Assembly (NCBI RefSeq): GCF_043290135.1
Contig: NC_134710.1
Coordinates: 462,931,376-462,995,375 of the forward strand
Origin: Rhipicephalus microplus
Lineage: Eukaryota > Arthropoda > Arachnida > Ixodida > Ixodidae
Direction of reading: 5' to 3'
Length of the DNA stretch: 64,000 nt
Shown here piece by piece: positions 1-10,814 of this stretch. Positions within the stretch are counted from its first letter, which is position 1. Each line of letters starts with the position of its first letter. The notes beneath the pieces were generated by a model. That model had not been told where the DNA came from. It ran no database searches and worked only from the letters and a program-made list of their open reading frames with translations. Position numbers and translations under genes: made by a program.

Positions 1-453
1 CCAGATGTGATGACACGGAAAACAAACTCAGGCGCTGTAACTGGCTATTTTTTGGAATAGAAGATGATGAAAACGAGGACTGGAATGCATCTGAGCAGAA
101 GGTGATTAAATTTTGCTCGGAGAAACTACAGAAGAATACAAGTGCCGCGCAATTTGAACGAGTTCACAGACTTGGTCGCTTTTCTGTTGGCAAATACCGG
201 CCTATAATAGCAAAATTTGCTTTTTTCAAAGATAAGCAGAGCGTTCTTGCTTCAGCTTATAAACTAAAGGGATCGACATTTTCAGTACGCGAAGATTTCT
301 CTTTACCCACGCTACAAGCCAAAAGAAAGCTAATCGAATTTGCCAAAGTGAAAACAAGCCCTACAAGCTCGTCGTTGATCGTCTGCGCATGGGCGATAAA
401 ACGTACATATATGATAGTGCTACTCACGCAGTCAAGCTGTCTGCTAGATAGCT
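1..453 (+). pseudogene. LINE A ORF1, C-terminal part
   Basis: The frame open from base 3 reads as the end of an L1-type ORF1 RNA-binding protein. It has a WLFFGIED-type segment, then a motif around FERVHRLGR and RPIIAKF, then LKGSTFSVREDFS, which matches the RRM to C-terminal-domain pattern of LINE ORF1 chaperones. Around base 355-365 the match shifts to another frame, ending YIYDSATHAVKLSAR and a stop near 453. The protein would coat LINE RNA. The 5' part lies outside the window. It sits just upstream of an endonuclease frame in the same orientation, so it belongs to the same element. The frameshift makes it a relic. The domain assignment rests on pattern recognition. Confidence 0.6.
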
Positions 454-475
454 GAGGCATAGGCGTGCGCATGTC

Positions 476-1640
476 TCTAGAGAAATTCGGAGTAAATCTG
501 CACCAGCTGTATGTGTTTCCTTTACTAACATTCGCAGTTTACTGCACAAGCGTGATCTCATTTGTTCATTCTTAGAAGATAGCCTAACTGATGTCCTCCT
601 GCTCACTAAAACGTGGCTTACTCAGGATGTTGATCACAGTGAAATTCTTTGCGGGAATGCCGATTATAACGTCTTCCGACGTGATCGTCAAAGCAAACGT
701 GGGGGAGGTGTCTTTATTGTTATAAAAAAATCAATACCTACTTTTGTCATCGATACAAACTCAAACTTAGAAATTGTCTGGGTCACGTGCACAATTTGTG
801 CCACTAAAATACTAGTAGGCGTATGTTACCGTCCTCCCGATTCTGAACCATCATTTATAGATCACCTTGGCAGCAGCACCACATTAGCTATTGAGAAATG
901 CCGCACTAATAATGTCTATCTGTTTGGTGACTTCAATTTACCACAAATTGATTGGATCAATTGTTCATCCACCTCAAAAATGTCTCTTGACTTTGTGAAT
1001 TTTGCCCTTGATTTTAATTTCGCTCAAATAATCAACCAGCCAACAAGGGGCAATAATAATTTGGATTTATTACTTACCTCAGATCGTGATAATGTAGGTG
1101 AAATCACTTGCTTTGAAGGGTTTAGTGACCATAAGCTCATTCATTTATCAATAAACATTCCTCTCAAAGTTGCGCGTAAAACTACAAAATTGATTAGAGA
1201 CTACGGTAAGGCCAATTATAGTTGTATGAATTCTGACTTAGAAGAATTCTATCACAGCACATTCTTGCCCTCATTGTCAAGTCGCACCGTCGATGAAAAT
1301 TGGTCATTGTTGAGAGAGGAGATTACCTTATTAGTCGACAAATACGTCCCTGAAATTGCCATATCTAATGATAAAAGAAACCCATGGTTTAACAAATATT
1401 TGCGAACTTTGAGAAATTGAAAAAAAGCTGTATAGGACCGCGATGTGCGCTTGCAGTGCCTCTGCTTGGAATTCATATAAGGAATGTCTTAAAAGTTATA
1501 CTTCGACGTTATTCACTGCTAAACACAAGTATTTTATACATGACCTACCATCAATGTTAAAATGCAATTCCGGAAAATTTTGGCAACAATCATCACCTGC
1601 TTCTGCTGTGACAGATATTACTTTGAAAGACAAAAATTAA
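476..1640 (+). pseudogene. LINE A ORF2, endonuclease domain (APE type)
   Basis: An open frame from about 476 to 1420 encodes an exonuclease-endonuclease-phosphatase (EEP) domain of a non-LTR retrotransposon. Visible landmarks are TNIRSLLHKR near the start, LLLTKTWL, RRDRQSKRGGGVFI, VCYRPPDSEPSF, the catalytic-type LFGDFNLPQIDW, and FSDHKLIHLSI near the end (SDH motif). This enzyme nicks target DNA to prime reverse transcription. A TGA at 1418-1420, another stop shortly after, and a frame change near 1440 precede the linker (AWNSYKECLKSYTS), so the ORF is broken. The RT domain follows downstream after a foldback insertion. Confidence 0.85.
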
Positions 1641-1812
1641 TTACCTCTCCCAAGAGACCAGTGTGCGATTGCATTTAACACATTTCTTTCTTCTGTTTTC
1701 ACACGGGAAGATCATTCTTGCATTCCTGAGTTTCCGGAACTTGATTACCCTTTCATGGCACCCGTAGATATTAACATTGAGGGCATCACTAAACTAATCA
1801 ACAGCCTCAAAG

Positions 1813-2187
1813 TTTCTACTTCTATAAAACTTGTAGCTGGGCGAGTTGGTTCATAATACTGGGTAAACTGGTGTGCGCACAAAAAAAACAGACAAACGAC
1901 AGCAGAGAAGAGACAGGGACAAGCGCTTGTCCCTGTCTCTTCTCTGCTGTCGTTTGTCTGTTTTTTTTGTGCGCACACCAGTTTACCCAGTATTATGAAC
2001 CAACTCGCCCAGCTACAAGTTTTATTGAACCACATTTCTACTACAACGGGCCCTTTCTTCAATGTTTCGTCCGTTCCTTCGTCGTCAACCTTCAATCTCT
2101 TGATCTGCGCTTGTCCCTGTCTCTTCTCTGCTGTCGTTTGTCTGTTTTTTTTGTGCGCACACCAGTTTACCCAGTATTTCTACTTCT
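1813..2187. mobile_element. Foldback insertion A in LINE A, with 11-bp target duplication
   Basis: An 11-bp direct repeat TTTCTACTTCT (1813-1823 and 2177-2187) flanks a 353-bp insert at 1824-2176 that interrupts the LINE reading frame. Bases 1824-2025 form a nearly perfect palindrome of two ~101-nt arms with no spacer, centred at 1924/1925. The outer part of each arm carries GGGCGAGTTGGTTCAT, and the inner part carries a GTGTGCGCAC and GACAGCAGAGAAGAG stretch. After a ~80-bp linker, a third partial copy of the right arm occurs at 2106-2176 in the same direction. The head contains TGGGCGAGTTGG, which matches the tRNA box A pattern TRGCNNAGTNGG at all but one position. The direct repeat indicates target-primed or endonuclease-type insertion. 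Confidence 0.9.
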
Positions 2188-3635
2188 AGTGGTCTAGATA
2201 ATATCAATTCAAAGATACTAAAAATACCATTCCCATGTCCTCTCAAATATTATTTCACATTTTCAGACAGTCTTTGTGTACCGGTCAGCTTCCTAGGGAC
2301 TGAAAAGTCGCAAAAGTTATTCCCATATTTAAAGCAGGATGTAAAGACCAGGTTGAACATTATCGTCCCATCTCGTTAACCTCTATCAGCTGTACATTAC
2401 TTGAACATATCATTGCTTCTCACATTTACAGTCATCTTGAATCAAACAATTTTTTTACTTCCACCCAACATGGCTTTAGGAAAGGTTTCTCTTGCGATAC
2501 ACAACTACTTGAATTCACGACAGATCTACAGACTAACTTAGACATGAACACACAGACAGATTGCGCTTTCCTCGATTTTTCGAAGGCCTTTGACCGTGTC
2601 GCCCATTGTCGTCTGATTTCCAAACTGTCTTCTCCTAAATTGGACTGCTTAACGCTATTATGGCTTCGAAATTTTCTTTCATTTTGTGAACAGCTCACAT
2701 TTGCAAATGATTCTCATTCAGATATCGCAGAAGTCACTTCAGGAGTGCCGCAGGGTAGCGTCCTTGGTCCTCTACTCTTTTTAATCTTCATCAACGATCT
2801 GCCGATTAACAATTCATCCCGTATACTCCTGTTTGCAGACGACTGTGTCATTTATCAAACCATAACATCTCCCTCTGATCATCAGGCCCTTCAAGATGAC
2901 CTAGACCTCGTTTACAATTGGTGTAATAAGTGGTTAATGAGCTTCAACACTTCAAAATGTAAAATAATGTCGGTTTCCCGAAAAACCTCGATTTCCACTT
3001 TTTCACACAAAATTAAAAATACTGAACTATCTCGAACCACATCATACAAATATTTAGGGGTTATTATTGGCTCTAAACTTTCATGGTCTTCCCACATAAC
3101 TTCCATTTGTTCCAAGGCATCCAAAACTCTAGGTTATTTAAGTCGAAATCTCCATTGCTCCACATCGAGCGTCCGCAAAATAGCCTATTTAACATTCGTA
3201 CGTCCACAGTTAGAATATGCTTCACCAGTTTGGTCACCTTATCAAAACTATTTAATACAGATGATCGAAGCCATTCAAAACGGAGCAGCCTGCTTCATCA
3301 CTCAGAACTACCAATGTCACAGCCGTGTATCTCAAATTAAACTCGAGATTGGTTTACAACCATTAGATATCTGCCGCAAGATAGCCCTCCTTGTGTTGTT
3401 TCACAAGTACATTAATAGCAGAAATCAATGCGCTTTCCCTCTACACACACCGGATCGCATGTCTGCACGTATGCGAAATCAGCGCAGCTTTAAGCGTATT
3501 TTTGGCAGGACACGCGCGTTCAACTTATCTGCTTTGCCACAGGCAATCTCACTGTGGAATGATCTTCCCGACGAGATAGTTTCAGTCACTAACAAAAACG
3601 CGTTCCGCGAGAAATTACTCTCTCACTACATCTAG
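2188..3635 (+). pseudogene. LINE A ORF2, reverse transcriptase (CR1/Jockey group)
   Basis: The frame continues after the foldback with SGLDNINSKILK, then the RT core: YRPISLTS, TQHGFRKGFSCDTQL, FLDFSKAFDRVAH, SGVPQGSVLGPLLF and the catalytic FADDCVIY. The thumb and C-terminal part (YKYLGVIIGSKLSW, RPQLEYASPVW, FGRTRAFNLSALPQAISLWNDLP) follows and ends at a TAG near 3635. A stretch of 363 codons from 2544 is uninterrupted. An earlier in-frame stop near 2300 (W to stop) and the insertion at 1824-2176 disable the gene. There is no RNase H domain, as expected for CR1/Jockey-group elements. The order and spacing match a LINE ORF2. Confidence 0.88.
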
Positions 3636-3868
3636 CATCATTTCATAGACATTTGTATGGAGGTGCATATACTTGGTGACTATATTTTCATTGTTCTATT
3701 ACGGTGTTCTATTGTGTGTGATTAGTGTCGCTGTTATGTTGCATTTATTTCTATATTTGAACTGTATACGTTCTCATTTTTGTTTCTTTTTTCTGTAAGC
3801 CCCCCTTACCCTATGCTCTAACGAGAGCCTGTAAGGTATGTTAAATAAATAAATAAATAAATTAATAA
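3636..3868 (+). other. LINE A 3' UTR and AATA-repeat tail
   Basis: After the ORF2 stop comes a short UTR with AACGAGAGCCTGTAAGGTATG followed by tandem AAATA units (about 3843-3868), a simple-repeat 3' tail typical of CR1/Jockey-group LINEs. The tail abuts the interrupted RT of LINE B on the opposite strand. Confidence 0.7.
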
Positions 3869-5518
3869 AGTTGCAACATAGAGTGCATGGATGGGCCCCA
3901 TGATTTTCCGGCGACGAACTTGAATACATTCTCAATGACAATGATGTTTTTCTTCAGGTATGCGACATGCGGGCTCAAGGTTAGGTCACGATCTACGATG
4001 ACGCCTAAGAATCTATGACTGCTTTTATATGCGATTGCTCTGCCATCGATGCACAATGGGTAAACAGACATCTGTTTGCGTGTAAACGCCACCACTGCGC
4101 ATTTTTTTGTGGCGATAGTCAACCATTGCTGGCGAAGGTATGCCGATGTCATCGTTGCCGCTTTCTGTATCCTTGCGCGCACTTGGGGCCGTGTCACGCC
4201 GGACGCCCAAATGGAGATATCATCAGCGTAGAGAAATATATAAGCCGTCTGTGGTTGCGTTTCGGCGAGCCGCACCAGAATCAGGCTGAAAAAAGTCGGA
4301 CTTAAAATAGCCGCTTTCTGACAGCCCACGACTAATGAATTGCTCATTCGTAGGCCCATCTTCAGTTAGAACGAACATCGATCTCTTTGTAAGGTAGATT
4401 CTTACCCATCGAAAAACATGACCACCAAGTTCAGCTGCTTCAATAGGATTGAGAACAGCCTCGTGGGTCACGTGATCATAGGCACTTTTCACGTCTAGGA
4501 ACAGAGCTACCAACAGCCGCTTCTTGGCTTTCTGTTTGTGAACATAGGTCACTACGTCAATGACGCTATCAATTGAGAACCGACTTCTTCGTAAGCCTGC
4601 CATAGTATCAGGATAGATGTTATAACGTTCCAGGTACCATTCCATGTGTGTAAGCAGCATCCTCTCCATGACCTTGCCGACACAGCTTGCTAGTGCTATA
4701 GGCCGGTATAATGCCAAATCCAATGAAGAATTTCCGGTCTTCAACAAAAGCACCAGACGACTGCACTTCCACTCATCAGGCACCATTCCATCATGCCAAA
4801 ACTTATTGAAAATGTCCAGGAGACAGCGCTGGGCTTGCGGGCCTAGATGACGTAGGGCAGTATATGTTAGTCCATCCGGACCTAGGGACGATGAGCGTCT
4901 GCATGTGTTCAATATCGCAAGAAGTTCTTCCATCGTGAATGCAACCCCCATTTGCTGATCTCGTGCGACTGGAGAGTCCTGTGGCAATAGATCAATTGGT
5001 ATGAAGATGTCGCCAGTGATCTTTGCACAAAATTCACCAGAAACATCAAGCTGTGAGCGACGTTGATGTAGCGCCAGAGCGGCGAAGGGATGACGCTGTT
5101 GCGGATGTGAGTGAATACCTCGAAGAGTCCACGACACGGGAGACAAAAGCTTTCGAGGGTCTAGTGAGTCACAAAAACTTTTCCATCGTTTCTCATGGAG
5201 TTTGTGCATTCGATGCTGAATTTTCTTCTGAATGCGTGGGTATTTTTTGAGGTCATAGACAGATTTTGTGCGTCTGTATCGTCTTTCGGCACGTCGGTGG
5301 ACCACTCGAAGTTGTTCCAACTCTTGGTCAAGTGCAGTACGTCTTGATTCTTTCGGACATATCATCGTGGAAGTCTCAATCGCACAACAAATCACTTCTT
5401 CAATGGATTCCGGCGGTTCGTACAAGCACTTGCTCTCCACTGATATCTGATACTCTTTCCAGTCAATATGTCTTGAGTGTCCAGGGGAAGGAGAATGGTC
5501 CAGAACTCTGACTGTCAC
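3869..5518 (-). pseudogene. LINE B reverse transcriptase (I group), interrupted
   Basis: Read on the minus strand, 5518-4223 carries the RT N-terminal linker (VHRRAERRYRRTKSVYD), RSSSLGPDGLTYTALRHLGP, DEWKCSRLVLLLKTG, YRPIALASCVGKVMERML, and VALFLDVKSAYDHVTH. A second frame (4359-3869) continues with the catalytic YADDISIWASG and RFLGVIVDRDLTLSPHV. The frame break near 4330-4360 disables the gene. The sequence stops at GKSWGPSMHSML, directly against the A-rich tail of LINE A, so the RNase H part is missing here. It is close in type to LINE C at 9899-15530. Confidence 0.88.
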
Positions 5519-6249
5519 ATTCGTGGGGATATGGTCACTGCCGTGGCGGGTTTCAATATCCGTGAATCATTAGTCTTTTGTTACAATGCTATGCGACACT
5601 AATGTCAAGTCCAGGCAATTGCTATAAGTTACTTCTCGGAGAACGTAGGGCAGCCGTCGTTCAGTACCTGAAGCCCATGCTGTGATGGGAGATCAACTAG
5701 GTTCGCACCTTTTCAATTTGTCCTGATGCTTCCCCACCGTGAATGATGGGAGTTGAAGTCACCCATCAATATCCAAGGTTCTGCAGTCGTTGCGAATATA
5801 TCAGTTAATATCTGTTGACCCAGTCGATGTGACGGCGCTATATATACGCCTATCAGCGTAAACGACAATTTCTTTTTTCTAACATTTAGGCATACGTAGT
5901 TATTTCCATTGTGAGACTCTCCTCTTTGGCGAACATGAGTGAGTTCTTTACAGATGTACACAGCAACTTGAAATCGCTCAATACACAATGAAGAAACGAA
6001 CAATTCATAGCCCGACAGTCGAGGTATTTTTGAAAAATGCGGTTCACAAATGACGAGGATGGGAAACTTATTCTCGAAAACGAACTGTCGAAAATGTGGC
6101 GAAACAGAGCCAGATGTTCCCTGTTGCGCCACAGTGTCTTCCGGCCCCTCTGGACGTACACCACCTAGTAGCGGGGGCGGGGGAGGTCGCTGTGGTCGTA
6201 GCGGCGGTGGTGGTGGCGGTGGCTGTGTAAGTGAAGGCACTTTCGGCAC
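5519..6249 (-). pseudogene. LINE B endonuclease domain
   Basis: The minus strand from about 6249 reads PPPPP-rich linker sequence, then EEP endonuclease landmarks: PILVICEPHFSKI, SGYELFVSS, NYVCLNVRKKKLSFTLIGVYI, and the catalytic WILMGDFNSHHSRWGS. The frame is broken near 5713, and the remaining C-terminal pieces (a TRHGSDHIPTNV-like SDH motif) lie in other frames down to 5519. It is the nicking domain of the same ORF2 as the RT downstream. The proline run comes from a GGT/GGC-rich tract on the plus strand and may be partly slippage-derived. Confidence 0.8.
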
Positions 6250-6369
6250 AGGACTGCCTTTTCTTTCCTTCGAGCACCGCCGTCGACGGGAACGCCGTCA
6301 TTAAACAACCGTTACCGCTTCCTTTCGCGAGGATCCGTCTTTCACTGTTTGTCCCAGAACGCTCCTCTC

Positions 6370-7253
6370 CTTCTTTAGTACTAGGCAGTTTTGGATGAGG
6401 TCTCATGGTTCCCGTTGCAGTTGCTGCATTTCAAGGGAGTAGCTTGGCAAGCCTCTGCTTTGTAAGGTCCGACCCAACGTGGGCATACTTGCTTGTTGCT
6501 ACACACCGCACTAACATGACCCAGATTTAGACAGTTGTAGCACTTTAGTGGCCTTGGGATGTAAGGTCGGACAACGTGACGCAAGTGACCCACCTTTACA
6601 TGTGATGGGATGCAATGACTTTTGAAGGACACCTTGATGCAACGGGATTTGTCAAGCCGGCATACTTGCAATATGTTCTTTGCCTCAGTAGCTGGCTTTA
6701 TCAGCACAGGAAGGTCTGCGTTCGGTATGAAATTGTCAACGTCATAAATGACGCCCGTCGTCGTGTCACTATGCTGTGGAATGTAGGCAATGAGATTGAT
6801 GCCTCCAAGCTCCGAGACTGTTTGCAAGGTATGTAGTGCAGTCGGGGGCTCAATGTCTATGGCCAAGATTCTTCCGTGGGTTTAGTCTAATATCCTTTAT
6901 CTCACTAGGCACGATAGCCTCGAAACGCGCTTATATCACTGCCTGTTCATGTTTTTCAGGTTGATCGAAGAGTCGACAGGAACAAAAAGTATGGTATGTT
7001 GTTTAGAACTGCATGCTGCCTTCACGGTGGAGACGCTCGCTGTCGAAGACGCGCCGTCAATTCTCCTTTTAGCTTTACGTTTCGCTGCAGGGATTAAATC
7101 GCCGTCGCTGTCTTCACTACTCACCGTGTACAGTTCAGTGCTGTCTTTGGTGCTGTCGTCCTCTCGGCTGTTGCACTTCCTTGAGGTTGACGTCGAAAGA
7201 TACGCCAGCCCCGATTGCGTATGTTGGGGTCTGGATCCATGGCTTTCCCGCAA
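6370..7253 (-). pseudogene. LINE B ORF1, gag-like with CCHC knuckles
   Basis: On the minus strand the 7253-6936 segment has an acidic and basic N-terminal region (SSEDSDGDLIPAAKRKAKRR) ending HTILFVPVDSSINLKNMNRQ. After a frame break, 6866-6381 reads ILAIDIEPPTALHTLQTV, an RRM-like segment, then CYNCLNLGHVSAVC, a classical CX2CX4HX4C zinc knuckle. A second partial knuckle, CSNCNGNHETSS, follows. This is the RNA-binding ORF1 typical of I-group LINEs and precedes ORF2 in the right order. The frame break between the halves makes it a relic. Confidence 0.8.
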
Positions 7254-7370
7254 GAGCGATGATCTTCAGATAATGCGTAAATTCACAAAACAAAACCTAA
7301 ACGAAATACGCAGCGTTCGGCAGAAAAACACTTCGTCGTCGTCGTCTCCGGGAAAAGATCATTTTCTACA

Positions 7371-7790
7371 AACTAACCACTCGAGTCAGTACTATTCACT
7401 TACTAACCTAGGTAGTAGTATTAACCACCCAACGACGTATATATTTTACAAAGCCTGTTAGTATTTGGGCTAATGTTGGTTGCGAGCCGAACGAGGTAGT
7501 TCCTTTCACTAGAGTTACTTTTAATAGCTGCAGATTCTGTGACAAGTAACGGGCTAGTACTTAGTCAATTTACTTACCTGTTTTCTAAGAGTGTAGAGAT
7601 TCCAGGCCTTGAAGTTTTTTCAGGTGGCGGTGGCTAAACGAGCCAAACTCACACATATACACGCGCGCATGCACTGATTGACTCTCGGGCTGCCCACGCT
7701 ATCCAGAGACGACACCGCGGGCGTGCGCTTGCGGTGTGCACATGACATGAAAAGTGCAGTGGCGCCGCGACAAATCCTAGCTGCCGTTCC
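7371..7790 (+). repeat. Dispersed repeat R1, copy 1
   Basis: About 420 bp here (from AACTAACCACTCGAGTCAG to GCGACAAATCC) is repeated with moderate divergence at 40912-41327 in the same orientation. It contains an internal TTTTCTAAGAGTGTAG motif near 7584-7599 that resembles the termini of CACTA-like elements. No coding potential was recognised. Confidence 0.75.
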
Positions 7791-8825
7791 TGTAGTTTTG
7801 GATCGCTGAGACAGCAACCATGACCTGCCGGTCGCGCCACTAGTTCATATTCCAGTTCAATATAGTTGTGCCGTCAAGGTGAGCGGAATTGTATTTTAGA
7901 ATATAATACGCGTGAATGAGATCCACTTATAAAGGTTTTGTTTTAGACAAGCAATATTTACGCAGTCGTATTCGCTTTTGAGCCGACGCTTCACTCAACA
8001 CGAGCCAATACAAGTTTTGCAGGCACATATACCGTCATTCCCAGCGCCAACATGTCCTTTAAGAAATTCGCATAGACTGTGATGACACACTTCACTCTAG
8101 TTATTTGTTTTTGGGAAGCCCATGGCTATGGAGGAAGGAAAAAAACTAGGAGAGGCCCTAACGTCAGTCGTTGTAAAGCGGTGGTGAAGCCGTAAACTGG
8201 CCATATCGACTGGCCAAATTCTCTTCTCTTGTTTACATCCGTAAGTAAAGTAGAAGGCACGACTCTCTCTTTCTGGCTGAAAAAGCACATGGGCGGCGCA
8301 GCCCGCGTGGCGTCACGATCCGAAACTAATTGAACGGGGCTCAACTCTCTGTGCCAGCACGACACCTTCGGCGAAATCATGTCATCTGGGTATTAACAGT
8401 GAGTAACGGCTCGCCAGCAACGAAGTGAGTACAAGAGAACGCGCGCTAGATGCACAGACAACGGCATGTAATTTCACGTCTGTAATTCAGCAACTGTACA
8501 GACATCACGGTTTGTCGTGCGCCTTCTTCTGTGGTTACATTCTGACACAAAGCTGACGCAGTGCCTGGCCACTGTGCCCGTGTTCCGCGTGAAACTATCT
8601 GACCTCAGCATTCTGCGACCGTGGTGACTTTGAGCTCGGTGAAGTGACACTTGAACGCGGTTTCTCTAACATTGACATTACCCTGCTAGGGGCCAGTATA
8701 ACAAGCGGAACGCACATGCAAGATGTTACGGTACGCATACCGTACACGAAACTTGCACAGGGTTAAATATCTGGAGGACAAAGCGCAGCTTCTGTAGTCG
8801 CTACAGCTCCGCCAGCGTTTGCCTA
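7791..8825. other. No recognised feature
   Basis: This stretch has only short spurious frames. I see no tRNA, LTR, terminal repeat or conserved protein motif in it. Confidence 0.5.
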
Positions 8826-9050
8826 CTACTCCTGGTAAAATTTATGGGTTCGAATTATGTGTTCATCAAAATCACACTGATTTTGGCTTTCAAATGAGCA
8901 GTCATCATAAGGACAAAATATGACCCCACAGTGCCTCTCAACAATGTGCGCAAGAATATCTACCGAAGAAACAGTGATGAAACACTTTAAACAGTGAAAC
9001 AATGAGATTATGGGAGGATTTTCAGTAAAATGGTTAATAAAGTCAAACAC
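8826..9050 (-). CDS. Small ORF with two C2H2-like zinc fingers
   Basis: A 74-codon minus-strand ORF has CLKCFITVSSVDILAH followed by IVERH (C-X2-C-X11-H-X4-H) and CPYDDCSFESQNQC with DEHIIRTH (C-X4-C-X12-H-X4-H). Two adjacent C2H2 fingers of this kind head a large, repetitive family of metazoan proteins whose body is seen at 60640-62145, so this may be an N-terminal exon of another copy. It could also be an exon of a host zinc-finger gene. The boundaries and any splice sites are not established. Confidence 0.45.
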   Translation of the reverse strand: MFDFINHFTENPPIISLFHCLKCFITVSSVDILAHIVERHCGVIFCPYDDCSFESQNQCDFDEHIIRTHKFYQE

Positions 9051-9120
9051 ATCACTGAATGAAATGGTGCAGTTTTCTTCGTGGTAAATAAATTACTGTC
9101 TACCAGGAAAAGATGTATCC

Positions 9121-9463
9121 TTGAAAGTCGCTGTCAGACGGTCGTTGTCAGGCTTTGCTTTATTTTGTGTAGGCCAACGTGATTCATTCATTTCAATAGT
9201 ACGCTCAATAGTGGATTTCCTCTGGTCATTGTTAGGTTTTGTTTCACACTGTGCCCACTCTCAGCATGTCTTTTCTTTATTTCAACTACTTCCTGAGGAG
9301 TGAACTTTACTTCCCCATTGTCAGGTGCTGTTTCGCATTGTGCATACTCAAATGGGGAAAATTGACGTTGTTCACTTTTAGCTTTACCCGCCTCTGTTTG
9401 AACAGTTTCCCGTTCTGATGTATCTTGAAACCTGTAATACCACCTTATGCATTTTTTTTTCAA
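9121..9463 (-). CDS. ORF with a short internal repeat, unrecognised
   Basis: The minus strand reads through three imperfect ~85-90 bp units centred near 9150, 9235 and 9325. Each encodes a C/Q-x-T/A-x-PDN or LTMTRGN-like stretch, for example AQCETAPDNGEVKFTP followed by QEVVEIKKRHAESGH. The family is not recognised. It lies just upstream, in transcription order, of the C2H2 ORF at 8826-9050 and could be part of the same gene or element. Confidence 0.3.
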
Positions 9464-9687
9464 AATTGCATCACCTATTGCTTATGTTTAAATTATGATT
9501 TCTGTTTTTTAGAGTGCAAAGATTCTGTTATGCAAAGGTGATCTGAGCTTGTTGTCAACTTGTTTTTTTCTGCCGATGTCTGCAGTCTGCTGCATTGACC
9601 AAATACATGCTTCCATCTGCTATGAACCAGGCAGGAAAGGCTGTGGCATGGGCGGTTGCACAGGTTCTCTAGACAGATACTGTTTAA

Positions 9688-9870
9688 TTACATTTTGCAG
9701 CTCTTGAATGACATCAGAGGTGTCTCCATTTTTAAGCAGCAGCCTAAATGTTTTTTGTCAAGGTGCTTTTTCATAATGTGGCGTATAACAACCCAGTCCT
9801 CTTCCTTGCCGAAGTCACAGCATAAACCATTCACTTTAAAATAATCAAGATCACAGCTGTAGTGCTCCAA
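9688..9870 (-). CDS. Small Cys/His-bearing ORF, unrecognised
   Basis: A 60-codon minus-strand ORF contains CDLDYFKVNGLCCDFGKEED and HIMKKHLDKKHLG. The HxxxKHLDKKH pattern looks like a degenerate zinc-finger end, but no family was recognised. It ends about 30 bp from the 3' end of LINE C. It may be a further exon of the broken gene or element at 8826-9463. Confidence 0.3.
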   Translation of the reverse strand: MEHYSCDLDYFKVNGLCCDFGKEEDWVVIRHIMKKHLDKKHLGCCLKMETPLMSFKSCKM

Positions 9871-9898
9871 CAGTACACCTGGAGAGCCAGCTCTAATC

Positions 9899-10316
9899 TT
9901 TTTTTATTGATATGATATATAAGGAGATGTTGGCGCACCATTATGGCGCCGGCTACTCCTTAGCCGTTAATTGAAACTTGAACACGTATCTTGAAGCAAA
10001 AACATACAAAGCAGTGCATGGTAAATAGAAAACTCAGGCACAGATATGTAAAGACACACTTATACGTACATATCACAATGGTAAGTAAATGTTTGAAAGT
10101 CATTGTAAGAAGTCTCTGGAAACAACAAAACACAAACAACAAACACAAAACACAACAACAAAACAACAAAGCACACGTCTGGTCCTTATAAAGATGCATT
10201 CGCTCGTATGTACATAATAGTCGACACGTCATTCATTTCACAACACACACGTGATGGGTGTCACATGATACTGTATATAATAAGTACATGTGTTACAAAT
10301 GAAAGCTTGTTCTTTG
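9899..10316 (-). other. LINE C 3' UTR and A tail
   Basis: This is non-coding sequence after the ORF2 stop, rich in ACAACAAA on the plus strand. It ends on the minus strand with CTTATATATCATATCAAT and seven A residues at 9905-9899. The short A tract marks the 3' end of the retrotransposon. Confidence 0.6.
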
Positions 10317-10628
10317 TTAATACTTGTCAGCAATCCCGCTGTCTTGTAAAAAACGTGTTAATGCTTTTAAAGCGTGGGACTGTAAAACTTCAGTTGGCCA
10401 TGGGCCCAGAAGTTTTTTCATGCTAAATGGTCTGTGGTCCAATGCGAACAGTTCGCTTTTAAGACGGCGTCTTGGCGTGTCATGATGTGGACAGTTTATG
10501 AGAAGGTGACATACGTCTTCATCTATAAATCCACAATCGCATTCGGGAGTTTCAGCTCTGCCGACTCTGTGCAAAAAATGTTTTGTGTATGCGGTGCCTA
10601 GCCTCAATCGGTGAATTAGAGTTTCCAT
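10317..10628 (-). pseudogene. LINE C ORF2, C-terminal Cys/His module
   Basis: This 103-codon frame starts with TLIHRLRLGTAYTKHFLHRVG and continues with CDCGFIDEDVCHLLINCPHH. It is the post-RNase H module found at the end of I-group and related ORF2 proteins (C-X-C...C-H...C). It ends TRFLQDSGIADKY at a stop, which gives the true ORF2 C terminus. It lies in order and orientation after RNase H but is separated from it by a broken stretch (10629-10814). Confidence 0.8.
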
Positions 10629-10814
10629 TCTTCTATCTTATGCCAGCGTAATTTTGAATTCAATAAATGGATCGATGTGATATAAATCGCAGCTCTTAGT
10701 ACTTTGGTCAAACCAAGCAGTTTTGCTCATTCTGAAAGTTGTATTCTTTATTATACTACGCAATTCATTTTTCGAAATCGGTAAAGAAACAGTAACGTCT
10801 TTACGATGTGCTTG

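Noticed and set aside
5713..6304. Pro-rich minus-strand protein and Gly-rich plus-strand protein as host genes
   Set aside because: The minus frame joins a LINE endonuclease; the plus frame is its complement across a GGT/GGC tract.
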